Under the pieces are notes generated by a model. That model ran no database searches. It was not told the DNA's origin and worked only from the letters and a program-made list of their open reading frames with translations. Both the position numbers and the translations under genes were made by a program. Source: Bacillota bacterium (GTDB lineage: Bacteria; Bacillota; UBA4882; UBA8346). Taken from it: a DNA stretch of 64,000 nucleotides. The stretch is taken from the NCBI GenBank assembly GCA_023426245.1, contig JAFABB010000003.1, forward strand, positions 140,157 to 204,156. Reading direction: 5' to 3'. Shown one piece after another: positions 8,275-16,553 of the stretch (position 1 is its first letter; every line of letters starts with the position of its first letter).

Positions 8275-9066
8275 ATGTACAGAGAACGACTGAATATTGT
8301 TAAGAAAAATCCCATTGCCGCATTGTATCCATCGGCAAAGGGATGGATTGTCATCCTGTATTGCATATGCGTAGCCATTCTGGCAACCATTCAGGTAAAC
8401 GGTTATGCATTTTATCTGATTCCGTTTTTTATAACGGTTCCGGTTCTTTTTGCCGTCAGCGGCATCTGGAAGAGGTTTTTTACCTTATATAAAGGCATAT
8501 TTATCTTTATCGCCTTCATATTTGTCGTGCAAACCCTGGTGATTCGAAGCGATGTGGTCCTATACCATTTCGGAATCATCAATATCTATCAGGAAGGTCT
8601 TCGGCGTGCGATTTTCCTGTGTTTTATCATCCTGAACGTCTCCGGTATCCTTTTATGGTTGTTCCAGACGACTGAAACGAAAGAAATGACTTGTGCCCTG
8701 GAAAGAATGGGAATCAGTTACAAAGCTTCTTTTGTCTTTTTATCGACCTTTCAGATGATTGAAGTCCTCGGAAAAAGTTCCAAGACCATTATGAATGCCC
8801 AAAGAGCGCGCGGCATTGAAACGGAGGGAAATTTATTGGTGCGTTGCAAAGCCTTTTTCCCAATGATTGTCCCTCTGGTGGTAGGCTCGATCATGAATAC
8901 GGAGGAACGGGTATTAACTCTCGAATGCAAGGGATTCGACACCCAATGCCCCAAAACGCGTTTGCTGGAGCTGAGAAAATCGGGAAATGAATGGAAAGCG
9001 ATTGGGTTTTCCGCAATCGTAACGGCAGCCATATTGATTGGGAGGATTATGCTGTGGGTAATGTAA
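8275..9066 (+). CDS. ecfT: ECF transporter transmembrane T component
   Basis: A 263-residue membrane protein coupling the S component to the two ATPases. Membrane segments lie around residues 25-75, 80-100, 115-135 and at the C-terminus. The cytoplasmic coupling motif NAQRARGIE near residue 177 is the Ala-Arg-Gly signature of EcfT proteins that docks on the ATPases, and the ERVLTLECKGFD stretch is also typical. AAGGAGTCAAACAT precedes ATG 8275. The 3' end overlaps the next gene by 13 nt, showing translational coupling. Confidence 0.9.
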   Translation: MYRERLNIVKKNPIAALYPSAKGWIVILYCICVAILATIQVNGYAFYLIPFFITVPVLFAVSGIWKRFFTLYKGIFIFIAFIFVVQTLVIRSDVVLYHFGIINIYQEGLRRAIFLCFIILNVSGILLWLFQTTETKEMTCALERMGISYKASFVFLSTFQMIEVLGKSSKTIMNAQRARGIETEGNLLVRCKAFFPMIVPLVVGSIMNTEERVLTLECKGFDTQCPKTRLLELRKSGNEWKAIGFSAIVTAAILIGRIMLWVM

Positions 9067-9917
9067 TTGAATTTAAAAATGTAACATATACCTATCCTCT
9101 GTCCGGCAAACCGGCCATTAAAAATATGAATTTTCAAATCGAGGCAGGAAAATTTTACGGTGTAATCGGCGAAAACGGTTCCGGAAAGACCACACTTTGC
9201 TCGCTGATACGCGGTTTTGCGCCCAATTTTTATAAGGGCGAGTTGGAAGGGGAAGTTCTCGTGGACGGAAAGCCGACCATAGAGTATGGTCCGGGGGAGC
9301 TCGCCTTGAAGATCGGTTATGTATTTCAGAATCCTTTTAATCAAATCAGCGGAGTCAAGGATACGGTCTTTGAAGAAGTGGCCTTCGGGCTCGAAAACTT
9401 CGGGGTAGATCCCGACGAAATCGAGCAGCGCGTTGTCGATGTGATGGAAATGACGGATATAACGGCTATCGCGTTTAAAAATCCCTTTGAGCTATCAGGC
9501 GGGCAGCAACAGCGCGTGGCGCTTGCGTCCACCATTGTGTTGAAGCCGGATATTCTGGTAATCGATGAACCCACTTCCCAACTGGACCCGGAAGGAACCG
9601 AAAGTGTATTTAAAATTATCAGTGAGATGAAAAGCGAGCGCAAAACCATCCTGTTGGTGGAACACAAGGTGGATCTGATAGCGGAATATGCCGATGAGAT
9701 TCTCGTTCTCAAAGACGGTGAATTGATAAAATCAGGACCCAAACAGGCTATTTTATCGGATATATCCCTTCTGGAAAAAAATGTCCAGCTCCCTCAAATG
9801 GCAATACTGGGCCATGCCTTAAGGGAACAGGGAATGGTGTTTGATGAGATACCGATTACGGAAAGTCAGGCTGTAGAGGTTGTCAAGAGTCTTCTTGTAA
9901 AAGGAGGGAAACTTTAA
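9054..9917 (+). CDS. ecfA1: ECF transporter ATPase subunit 1 (canonical motifs)
   Basis: An ABC ATPase of 287 residues energising the ECF importer. Walker A GENGSGKT is at residues 39-46, Q-loop FQNP near 87, signature LSGGQQQR near 150, Walker B ILVIDEP near 170 and switch His in VEHK near 203, all intact. I start at GTG 9054, giving MGNVIEFKNV, because GGGAGGA lies 7 nt upstream and the usual ATPase N-terminus begins here. The frame upstream lies inside ecfT. It is preceded by ecfT (13-nt overlap) and followed by the partner ATPase (TAATG overlap). Confidence 0.92.
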   Translation: MGNVIEFKNVTYTYPLSGKPAIKNMNFQIEAGKFYGVIGENGSGKTTLCSLIRGFAPNFYKGELEGEVLVDGKPTIEYGPGELALKIGYVFQNPFNQISGVKDTVFEEVAFGLENFGVDPDEIEQRVVDVMEMTDITAIAFKNPFELSGGQQQRVALASTIVLKPDILVIDEPTSQLDPEGTESVFKIISEMKSERKTILLVEHKVDLIAEYADEILVLKDGELIKSGPKQAILSDISLLEKNVQLPQMAILGHALREQGMVFDEIPITESQAVEVVKSLLVKGGKL

Positions 9918-10744
9918 TGGCCTATATCACACTGGATCACGTCAGTTATGAATACCCCGGCGGCTTTTTGGCCGTTGACGATATCAGCATGGAGATTGAA
10001 AAAGGTGAAAGCATTGCCATTATCGGCCAGAATGGGGCCGGGAAAACCACGACCGTCAAAATGCTCAACGGCCTTTTGCGCCCTACCAAGGGGAATGTGA
10101 TTATCGGCGATATGAACAGTAAAGATTATACCATTGCCCAGATGAGCCGGGCCGTTGGGTATGTGTTTCAGAACCCGGATGATCAGATTTTCCATTCGAC
10201 CATTGATGAAGAAGTCGCTTTTGGTACCAAGGTGCTGAACAAAACAGCGGAAGAAACCAGAAAACTGGTGGATTATGCTCTGGAAATTACCAATTTGACT
10301 CAATTCAAAGATGAAAACCCATTTAACCTTCCTTTTTCAATGAGGAAATTTATCTCCATCGCTGCGATTATCGCCATGGACACGCAGGTGATGATTTTTG
10401 ACGAACCCACGGCCGGCCAGGACAGGTCCGGAAACCTCCGGCTTTCTTCGATACTGGAGCATCTGCATACTAGGGGCAAAACCTTGGTGACGATTTCCCA
10501 TGACATGGAATTTGTGGTAAAGAACTTTAAACGCGTGGTGGTTATGGCTAATAAAAAGATCGTCACCAGCGGCTCTCCGTCGGAAATATTTTGGAATTTT
10601 GAGGCGCTGGAGAAAGCTATGCTCAAACAGCCTTATGTCAGCCGGCTCTGCAGAACGCTGAACCTGGGTGAGGGAATTGTCACCATGGAGGAAACCGTAC
10701 AGGCGATCCGCAAATCGGCTAATGGAGGGGCAACTCCTTCATAG
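9917..10744 (+). CDS. ecfA2: ECF transporter ATPase subunit 2 with an aberrant ABC signature
   Basis: A 275-residue ABC ATPase paired with the preceding subunit. Walker A GQNGAGKT (residues 38-45), Q-loop FQNP, Walker B VMIFDEP near 157-163 and switch His in TISHD are present. The place of the LSGGQ signature (residues 139-143) reads LPFSM, after NPFN where partners have NPFELSGGQ. One composite ATP site of the heterodimer would therefore lack a normal signature, suggesting one degenerate site. The start shares one base with the upstream stop (TAATG) and AAAGGAGGG precedes it. The reading frame is otherwise intact, so this is not a pseudogene. Confidence 0.88.
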   Translation: MAYITLDHVSYEYPGGFLAVDDISMEIEKGESIAIIGQNGAGKTTTVKMLNGLLRPTKGNVIIGDMNSKDYTIAQMSRAVGYVFQNPDDQIFHSTIDEEVAFGTKVLNKTAEETRKLVDYALEITNLTQFKDENPFNLPFSMRKFISIAAIIAMDTQVMIFDEPTAGQDRSGNLRLSSILEHLHTRGKTLVTISHDMEFVVKNFKRVVVMANKKIVTSGSPSEIFWNFEALEKAMLKQPYVSRLCRTLNLGEGIVTMEETVQAIRKSANGGATPS

Positions 10745-10784
10745 TCGGTCCATGTATTAATCCGGTATTTTTGATATTTCCCTT

Positions 10785-10823
10785 GAGAAACAGGCGTCCG
10801 GATATCCGGAAAGCCTGTTTCTC
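10785..10823. other. Perfect palindromic hairpin between ecfA2 and udp
   Basis: GAGAAACAGGC pairs perfectly with GCCTGTTTCTC, and the loop itself contains the palindrome TCCGGATATCCGGA. No U-tract follows (CCAAAACC), so it may protect or partly stop the transcript before udp, or be an operator. udp probably remains in the same transcript. Confidence 0.5.
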
Positions 10824-10872
10824 CAAAACCAATCGATCTATTGAAATGATTCAACCAGGAGGAACAGCTAAA

Positions 10873-11643
10873 ATGGCAGAACAATTAACGCACCACTTGA
10901 AATGCGCTCAAGGCGACGTTGGCAGATACGTAATCCTTCCCGGAGACCCTGGCCGCGTACCTAAAATCGCGGCTTATCTGGATAACGCCGTACATATCAA
11001 AACGTACCGGGAATTTGCCACTTACACCGGCACGCTGGAGGGCGTAAAAGTCAGTGTCACTTCGACGGGGATCGGCGGGCCGTCCGCTTCGATTGCCATG
11101 GAAGAATTGGTTCAGCTTGGTTCCGATACTTTTATTCGCGTCGGGACCTGCGGCGGCATCGACAACAGCCTTTTGCCGGGAGACCTGATTATTCCCACCG
11201 GCGCCATCCGTAAAGAGGGTACCGGCCGCGAATACGTTCCCATTGAATATCCCGCCGTGGGCAATTACACCTTGGTGCGTGAACTGGATGATGCGGCCAC
11301 CCGCCTTGGAAAGCGTCACCATCTCGGCGTCGTGGAATGCAAGGATTCCTATTACGGCCAGCACGACCCCGACCGCATGCCCGTTAGTTACGAACTTCAC
11401 CAGAAATGGGAAGCATGGAAAAAGGCTGGCGCGTTAGGTTCGGAAATGGAGTCGGCCACCCTGTTCATCGTCGCCACCACTCTCCGCGTCCGATGTGCCA
11501 CTGTGCTTTTACTTTGTCGTAACCGTGAGCGGGAAGCGCTTCTGAAAACCGGGGAGGTCAGCACCTGGGAAACGGCGCCGGCGATCGAAACCGCGATTGA
11601 AGCGTTGCGTAGCCTGATAATAAAAGAGAAGTCCAAAGCATGA
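10873..11643 (+). CDS. udp: Uridine phosphorylase
   Basis: A phosphorylase of about 256 residues splitting uridine with phosphate to uracil and ribose-1-phosphate in the cytoplasm, of the NP-I (PNP_UDP) family. Visible family marks are ILPGDPGRVPKI (residues 21-32), TSTGIGGPSASIAMEEL (around 60), RVGTCGGID (phosphate site, around 92) and GSEMESATLF (Glu-Met-Glu ribose site, around 190). The start ATG 10873 follows CAGGAGGAACAGCT, and an upstream in-frame extension lacks a ribosome site. It continues the ECF operon and converges on deoB across a shared terminator. Specificity for uridine over other nucleosides is inferred from family resemblance. Confidence 0.85.
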   Translation: MAEQLTHHLKCAQGDVGRYVILPGDPGRVPKIAAYLDNAVHIKTYREFATYTGTLEGVKVSVTSTGIGGPSASIAMEELVQLGSDTFIRVGTCGGIDNSLLPGDLIIPTGAIRKEGTGREYVPIEYPAVGNYTLVRELDDAATRLGKRHHLGVVECKDSYYGQHDPDRMPVSYELHQKWEAWKKAGALGSEMESATLFIVATTLRVRCATVLLLCRNREREALLKTGEVSTWETAPAIETAIEALRSLIIKEKSKA

Positions 11644-11655
11644 ACCGTTGAGTAA

Positions 11656-11703
11656 ATCAAAAAGAGCGGCCTTAGGCAATGTCGAAGGGCAGCTCTTTTT
11701 GAT
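11656..11703. terminator. Bidirectional terminator between udp and deoB
   Basis: ATCAAAAAGAGC and GCTCTTTTTGAT form a perfect 12-bp stem ending in A- and T-tracts on the two strands. This suits the convergent genes udp (plus) and deoB (minus). Confidence 0.85.
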
Positions 11704-11709
11704 CCTTGT

Positions 11710-12885
11710 CTACCGGGTTTCCCGAAGAACTTTCGGCAGGCGGGAAGTTCCGTACACCTGGGGCGTGAGACCAAAATATTCAAGGATGGTCGCGGCAATA
11801 TCACCGAAGGTGGGAAGGGTACCAAGATTGACCCCGGGTTTCACATTGGGCCCTGCAATTACCCATGGCGTGCATTCCCGTGAATGGTCCGTTGACGGCG
11901 TCGACGGGTCACATCCATGATCGGCGGTGATCATGACCAGGTCATCTTTTCTTAGGCCGGAGAGAATTTCCGGGAGTTTTTCGTCAAACCGGCTCAGGGC
12001 TTTCGCGTAGCCGTCGACGTCGTTTCTGTGCCCATACAGCATGTCGAAATCGACCAGATTGATGAAGCACAGTCCGTCAAAGTCGCGCTGGGTCATCCGG
12101 ATGGTATCTTCAATTCCCTGGGTATTGCCAGAGGTCCGCATATATTCGCTGATGCCGCGGCCGGCGAATATATCGTAAATTTTTCCCACGGCGATCACGT
12201 CTTTCCCCGCCGCCAGGAGTTGGTCCAACATGGTAGGGGCAGGCGGCTCCAGGGAAAAGTCGTGCCGGTTGGGGGTACGAAGGAAATTCGGATACTGGCC
12301 CGTAAAGGGACGGGCGATCACCCGGCCGACCGCATGATTTCCCTTTAAGATTTCCCGGGCATCGCGGCAATAGCGGTAAAGCTCTTCGGGAGGGACGACC
12401 TCTTCGTGGGCGGCGATCTGAAAGACGCTGTCGGCGGAAGTGTATACTATCAACGCGCCGGTTTTAAGGTGTTCTTGGCCATAGTCGCGGATGACGTCGG
12501 TACCCGAGTAAGGTTTGTTGCACAGTACGCCGCGGCCCGTCCGGCGTGAAAATTCGTCCAGCACTTCCCGGGGAAAGCCATTTGGATAGGTCGGCAGCGG
12601 ACGGGGAGAATCGATACCGGCGATTTCCCAGTGGCCAATGGTTGTATCCTTGCCTTTCGAATGTTCAATCATGCGGGCATAAGCCCCTTGGGGCGCCATT
12701 TCGGCAGGGCGGCAGCGTACGTCGTCAATATTGAACAGGCCCAGTCTGCTCATATTGGACATATTGAAATAACGACTTTGGGAAGCGGCGGCGAGCGTAT
12801 CGCTTCCAGTGTCTCCATATTCGGCGGCGTCGGGTCCATTGCCGATCCCGCAGCTATCAAGGACAATTAAAAAAATCCTTTTCAT
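11710..12885 (-). CDS. deoB: Phosphopentomutase DeoB
   Basis: A 391-residue alkaline-phosphatase-superfamily enzyme interconverting (deoxy)ribose-1-phosphate and -5-phosphate, the step after nucleoside phosphorolysis. The N-terminal metal motif LIVLDSCGIGNGPDA, the catalytic threonine in KDTTIGHWEIAG (about residue 82), the SADSVFQIAAHE stretch and the C-terminal metal motif ITADHGCDPSTPSTDHSRE are all present at expected spacing. ATG 12885 has AAAGGATGG upstream. It faces udp tail to tail and is divergent from the Crp/Fnr gene. A TATAAT at about 12925-12930 on the minus strand lacks a clear -35, suggesting activator-dependent transcription. Confidence 0.95.
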   Translation of the reverse strand: MKRIFLIVLDSCGIGNGPDAAEYGDTGSDTLAAASQSRYFNMSNMSRLGLFNIDDVRCRPAEMAPQGAYARMIEHSKGKDTTIGHWEIAGIDSPRPLPTYPNGFPREVLDEFSRRTGRGVLCNKPYSGTDVIRDYGQEHLKTGALIVYTSADSVFQIAAHEEVVPPEELYRYCRDAREILKGNHAVGRVIARPFTGQYPNFLRTPNRHDFSLEPPAPTMLDQLLAAGKDVIAVGKIYDIFAGRGISEYMRTSGNTQGIEDTIRMTQRDFDGLCFINLVDFDMLYGHRNDVDGYAKALSRFDEKLPEILSGLRKDDLVMITADHGCDPSTPSTDHSRECTPWVIAGPNVKPGVNLGTLPTFGDIAATILEYFGLTPQVYGTSRLPKVLRETR

Positions 12886-13070
12886 GATGGTACCATCCTT
12901 TCTTGATCTCCTGTATTATCCCCTATTATAGCTTGGACAGTTGCAGCCGGAAAGGACAAGTGTACCAAAGTTTCGGCTTTTTAGGATATCTTCGGAAATT
13001 TTTTTTAGAAGTGGACAGTTGACCTTGCCTGAATTTACCGGATGAATTATCTTGGAGAGGAGGATTTTCC
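12886..13070. promoter_or_regulatory. Divergent control region of deoB and the Crp/Fnr-yjjI-yjjW unit
   Basis: A 185-nt region holding TATAAT for deoB on the minus strand and a 10-nt direct repeat TGGACAGTTG at 12934-12943 and 13012-13021, 78 nt apart. The second copy is followed by TTGACC and then the ribosome site GAGAGGAGG of the regulator at 13054-13062. A long T-run lies between. No TTGAT-N4-ATCAA or TGTGA-N6-TCACA palindrome is visible. Confidence 0.35.
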
Positions 13071-13811
13071 ATGGCGGACATTTTGTCAGATCTGCAGTCC
13101 CTGGAGGAACCGGTGCGGGAAAAACTCTTAAGTCTGTTTCTTACCATGCCGGCCACCCTTCGCCAATGCTGCCCCCTTCGCAACCTGAAAAAGGGCAGCA
13201 TTCTCGTAGGTCCGTTGGACCCCAGCAATTTCGTATACGTGTTGATCCGCGGAAGTATCCGGACGGCAAATCAGGATTCTTCGGGAAACGTTTTTGTGGT
13301 TGCCGACTTCACGGCCCCCGCGATGTTCGGTGAATTCGAATTGATTGCCGGCTGCCCTTTTTACCGGGGGACGCTGATCGCCACAACGGATTGCCAGATC
13401 ATAGCCATTGAACGGGAATCCTATCTTGGCTGGGTTCAAGGAAATGGGGAAGTGCTTTTTCAGAGAGCCCGCGCGGTAACCCGCCAGCTACTGGAGCAGT
13501 GCAGCAAAGAAAGGAATTTTCTGTCGCTGCGCGGAACGGGCAGATTGATGCTCCTGCTTTGCCGGTACTATGAGAGGAATGCAACAGGGGGAACTGTGCG
13601 CATCAGCGCCACCCGACAGGAAATAGCGGACGAAATCGGTACCAGTGTGAAAACCGTCAGCCGGGGACTTCAGCGCCTTAGCGAAGGGGGACTGGTTCAC
13701 CTTCAGGGCCACGGAATCGCTATTGGCAGCGAAGATTATCAAAGTCTTCGGACGCTGGTGGAAAAAGAACTTCTTTCCAATCCCCTTGAGAACGGAAATT
13801 CGGATTTTTAG
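13071..13811 (+). CDS. Crp/Fnr-family transcriptional regulator
   Basis: A 246-residue regulator. An N-terminal cyclic-nucleotide-binding-type beta-barrel (residues about 20-140, KGSILVG...YVLIRGSIRTA...GEFELIAG) is followed by a long dimer helix and a C-terminal winged HTH (SATRQEIADEIGTSVKTVSRGLQRL, about 178-202). The FNR-type N-terminal iron-sulfur cysteine cluster is absent; only CC near 34 and isolated cysteines are seen. The effector is therefore not evident. Start ATG 13071 follows GAGAGGAGG. It is just upstream of yjjI and divergent from deoB, so it probably controls both, as a starvation or anaerobic switch for pentose breakdown. Confidence 0.88.
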   Translation: MADILSDLQSLEEPVREKLLSLFLTMPATLRQCCPLRNLKKGSILVGPLDPSNFVYVLIRGSIRTANQDSSGNVFVVADFTAPAMFGEFELIAGCPFYRGTLIATTDCQIIAIERESYLGWVQGNGEVLFQRARAVTRQLLEQCSKERNFLSLRGTGRLMLLLCRYYERNATGGTVRISATRQEIADEIGTSVKTVSRGLQRLSEGGLVHLQGHGIAIGSEDYQSLRTLVEKELLSNPLENGNSDF

Positions 13812-13849
13812 ATTAATTTAAAATAATGAATGAGAGAAGGGGTACAAAA

Positions 13850-15346
13850 ATGGATCAGGTAATGGATCTGATAACGGCGCAAAATCTCACCTACGATCAA
13901 AAGCTTCTGCAGCTTGCGCAAGCTGCGGAAAATTCGGTGGATCCGTTGCGTGTCTCGGAAAAATTTCAGTACTATTTTAAAAAAGGCGCCCTCTGCGATA
14001 TGAACGAGGGGAAGGCCCCGTATAGGCCACGCTACATTCTGGTGGATTTTCAAAAATTCGTCCAAAACGGCAGTGAATTTCTCCGTTTGAATCCGCCGCA
14101 GGATCTGGACGACCTGCTGACTTCCCTGTGTATCCTGTATGGCCATATCCCTTCCGTGACCGGCCGACCGGTATATGTAGGCAACTTGGACAAACTGATC
14201 GACCCGTTTCTGGGAGGTATCTCCGACAAGGAAGCCTCCAAAAAGCTGAAACATTTTCTCAATTTTATTGACCGCACCGTGGCCAACGGATACTGTCACG
14301 CCAATCTCGGTCCGGAAGCAACCCGTGCGGGCCGGCTGATCCTGGAAGCAGAACAAGAACTACAAAATGCTGTCCCCAATTTCACTTTGAAATACGACCC
14401 CAATATAACACCGGACGATTTTGGCGAACAGGCTATCTTGACCGCGCTTTCCTGCGCGAACCCGGCTTTCTGCAATCACCGCCTTCACAAACAGACTTAC
14501 AGCGGCGACTATGGTATCGTCAGCTGCTTCAATATCTTGCCGGTAGGCGGCGGTGGATATTGCCTGTCCCGCATGGTTTTGCCAAGATTGGCAGACCTTG
14601 CTTCCGGTACCGATCAGTTTATGAATGAGCTTTTGCCCGAGGCCATGCAGGCGCTGGGAGAATATATGAATGAACGGGTCCGCTTTATGGTGGAAGAATC
14701 TCATTTTTTTGACACTTCCTTTCTGGTGAAAGAAGGCTTGGTAGACTCGGAGCGGTTCGTCGGCATGTTCGGAGTAGCCGGATTATGTGAATGCGTAAAC
14801 ACATTGCTCAAGAACAACGGCGGTTTCCGCTATGGCCGTGACGAAGCGGCCAACGACCTCGGTGATCGCATCATGCAGGAAATACAGAATTTTGTGAGCA
14901 GTTTTCCGGCCGTATATTCGAAATTGACTGGGAACCGTTATCTCCTTCACGCCCAGGCCGGGCTGGCGCCTCAAAAGGGAGTGACCCCCGGCGTCCGCAT
15001 CGTAGTCGGCGACGAACCGGATAATTTAATGGATCATATTCGCCACAGTGCACGGTTCCACCGCTTCTTCCCCACCGGAGTCTCTGATATTTTTCCGGTC
15101 GAATCCACGGCGCGCGACAATCCTGCCGCCATTTTGGACTTGGTGAAAGGGGCCTTTGCCATTGATGATAAATATTTAAGCTTCTATACCGCAGACAGTG
15201 ACTTGATTCGGATTACCGGCTATCTCGCCAAGCGGAGTGAAATGGAAAAATTCAGTCAAGGCATCCCTGTGTTGCAGGATACTTCCCATGGTGCGGTAAA
15301 AAATTATCTCAACAACCATGCTGCCGACAGAAAGGTACGCTTTTAA
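13850..15346 (+). CDS. yjjI: YjjI-family glycyl radical enzyme
   Basis: A glycyl radical enzyme of about 498 residues, matching E. coli YjjI in length and layout and shorter than pyruvate formate-lyase types. The radical glycine is in RITGY near residue 457, about 40 residues from the C-terminus. Candidate active-site cysteines are in SCANPAFC (about 202 and 208) and VSCFNILPVGGGGYC (about 226 and 238). I know of no settled reaction for YjjI. Start ATG 13850 follows GAGAAGGGG. The stop shares a base with the activase start. As in E. coli, where yjjI-yjjW lie beside the deo genes, it sits with nucleoside catabolism. Confidence 0.88.
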   Translation: MDQVMDLITAQNLTYDQKLLQLAQAAENSVDPLRVSEKFQYYFKKGALCDMNEGKAPYRPRYILVDFQKFVQNGSEFLRLNPPQDLDDLLTSLCILYGHIPSVTGRPVYVGNLDKLIDPFLGGISDKEASKKLKHFLNFIDRTVANGYCHANLGPEATRAGRLILEAEQELQNAVPNFTLKYDPNITPDDFGEQAILTALSCANPAFCNHRLHKQTYSGDYGIVSCFNILPVGGGGYCLSRMVLPRLADLASGTDQFMNELLPEAMQALGEYMNERVRFMVEESHFFDTSFLVKEGLVDSERFVGMFGVAGLCECVNTLLKNNGGFRYGRDEAANDLGDRIMQEIQNFVSSFPAVYSKLTGNRYLLHAQAGLAPQKGVTPGVRIVVGDEPDNLMDHIRHSARFHRFFPTGVSDIFPVESTARDNPAAILDLVKGAFAIDDKYLSFYTADSDLIRITGYLAKRSEMEKFSQGIPVLQDTSHGAVKNYLNNHAADRKVRF

Positions 15347-16182
15347 TGGCCCGCGCCCCTGTGAATAAAATTATTCCCTTCAGTATGGTAGACGGTCCGG
15401 GAAGCAGGACTTCCGTTTTTCTGCAGGGCTGCAATATTCACTGCGCCTACTGCCATAATCCCGAGACTCAGCAATTGTGTTGCAATTGCCTAACTTGTGT
15501 CACCGGTTGTCCAGCAAAAGCCCTTTCCGTGCAGAATGACCAAGTGGTTTGGGACGAGCAAAAATGTGTATCCTGCGACCATTGCCTTAAGATTTGTCCG
15601 CACTGCGCTTCGCCGCGTGTTCGGATGTTCGAGGCGCAGGAAGTATTTGAACGTATACGGAGGAATATCCCCTTTATCCGCGGCATTACAGTTTCCGGAG
15701 GGGAGTGTATGCTGTACCCGGAATTTTTAGAGGAGCTTTTTATCCGGGTTAAAAGAGCGGGACTAACTGCCTTGATCGACACCAACGGCACGGTGGACTT
15801 TCGCTCCTACTCCCTGCTAACCCGTTTGTGCGACGGGGTGATGCTGGATGTAAAGAGTTGGGATCCGCAGACTTTTTGTACGCTAACCGGAACAGGCAAT
15901 GAAGTTGTCAAAGAAAACCTCCGCTATCTGGCGGCTGAAAACCGTTTGGAGGAAATCCGGATTGTTTGCCTGGACCAGTGGGTCGATGCTGAAGCCGTCA
16001 TTGACGGCGTTGCCAAAACGCTTGGCGAAAAAACCGCCTTGCAAAATCTCCGGCTGATCCCTTTCCGCCCTTTCGGTGTACGTGGTGTTCTCGAAAACAC
16101 GCCGCCCCCTTCCGAAGCCAGAATGCAGGAACTACGGGGACTGGCCGAAAGGTGCGGCTTCCGAAAAATACGGATTACCTAA
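15346..16182 (+). CDS. yjjW: YjjW-type glycyl radical enzyme activase (radical SAM)
   Basis: A 278-residue radical SAM protein that would install the glycyl radical on YjjI. The SAM cluster motif CNIHCAYC (Cys29, 33, 36) is followed by an inserted ferredoxin domain with two 4Fe-4S motifs, CNCLTCVTGCP around 46-56 and CVSCDHCLKICP around 74-85. The TVSGGE motif (about 115) is typical of PFL-activase-like proteins. It starts at ATG 15346 within TAATG, so translation is coupled to yjjI, consistent with a dedicated enzyme-activase pair. No terminator with a clear U-tract is seen before the convergent operon. Confidence 0.92.
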   Translation: MARAPVNKIIPFSMVDGPGSRTSVFLQGCNIHCAYCHNPETQQLCCNCLTCVTGCPAKALSVQNDQVVWDEQKCVSCDHCLKICPHCASPRVRMFEAQEVFERIRRNIPFIRGITVSGGECMLYPEFLEELFIRVKRAGLTALIDTNGTVDFRSYSLLTRLCDGVMLDVKSWDPQTFCTLTGTGNEVVKENLRYLAAENRLEEIRIVCLDQWVDAEAVIDGVAKTLGEKTALQNLRLIPFRPFGVRGVLENTPPPSEARMQELRGLAERCGFRKIRIT

Positions 16183-16298
16183 TCCGGAAACTTCCGTTCT
16201 TTCGGGAAATTTAGTTTAAAGTGGCATATTGTTGGGGGTCTCATTGATTAAATAAAGGGCAAAAGCCCTTTGTTTTTCAAATATGGGTATAGTAAAAA

Positions 16299-16508
16299 TT
16301 AATATTTTAAATGAAAAATAAAGGCGATCATCCGGGAGGGGTTGGGCAGCTTTATGTCCAAGACTTCACAAACACAGAGAGCAAATCCAATCGCCAGGAT
16401 GACGGAAGCGCTGATTAACTCCGGCCATTGCTTTTCCCGGACCAGTGTCGGAACTTCGTACCAAACGATACATGCAAATATCACAACGACAAAGAACACC
16501 TCAAACAT
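16299..16508 (-). CDS. Small two-helix membrane protein at the end of germination operon 2
   Basis: About 69 residues with two hydrophobic helices (FEVFFVVVIFACIVWYE and ELISASVILAIGFALCVCEVL) joined by a short charged turn. Start ATG 16508 follows GAGGGGTAAC; a TTG four codons upstream overlaps that ribosome site and is rejected. It is on the same strand as the receptor genes, 45 nt after gerC. Small two-helix proteins (GerD/GerXD-like subunits) are known partners of some germinant receptors. The resemblance here is only in size and position, so the role is a guess. Confidence 0.6.
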   Translation of the reverse strand: MFEVFFVVVIFACIVWYEVPTLVREKQWPELISASVILAIGFALCVCEVLDIKLPNPSRMIAFIFHLKY

Positions 16509-16553
16509 GTTACCCCTCAAATTCCGAAACTTTTTTAAAAAGTAAAGCTCTTT

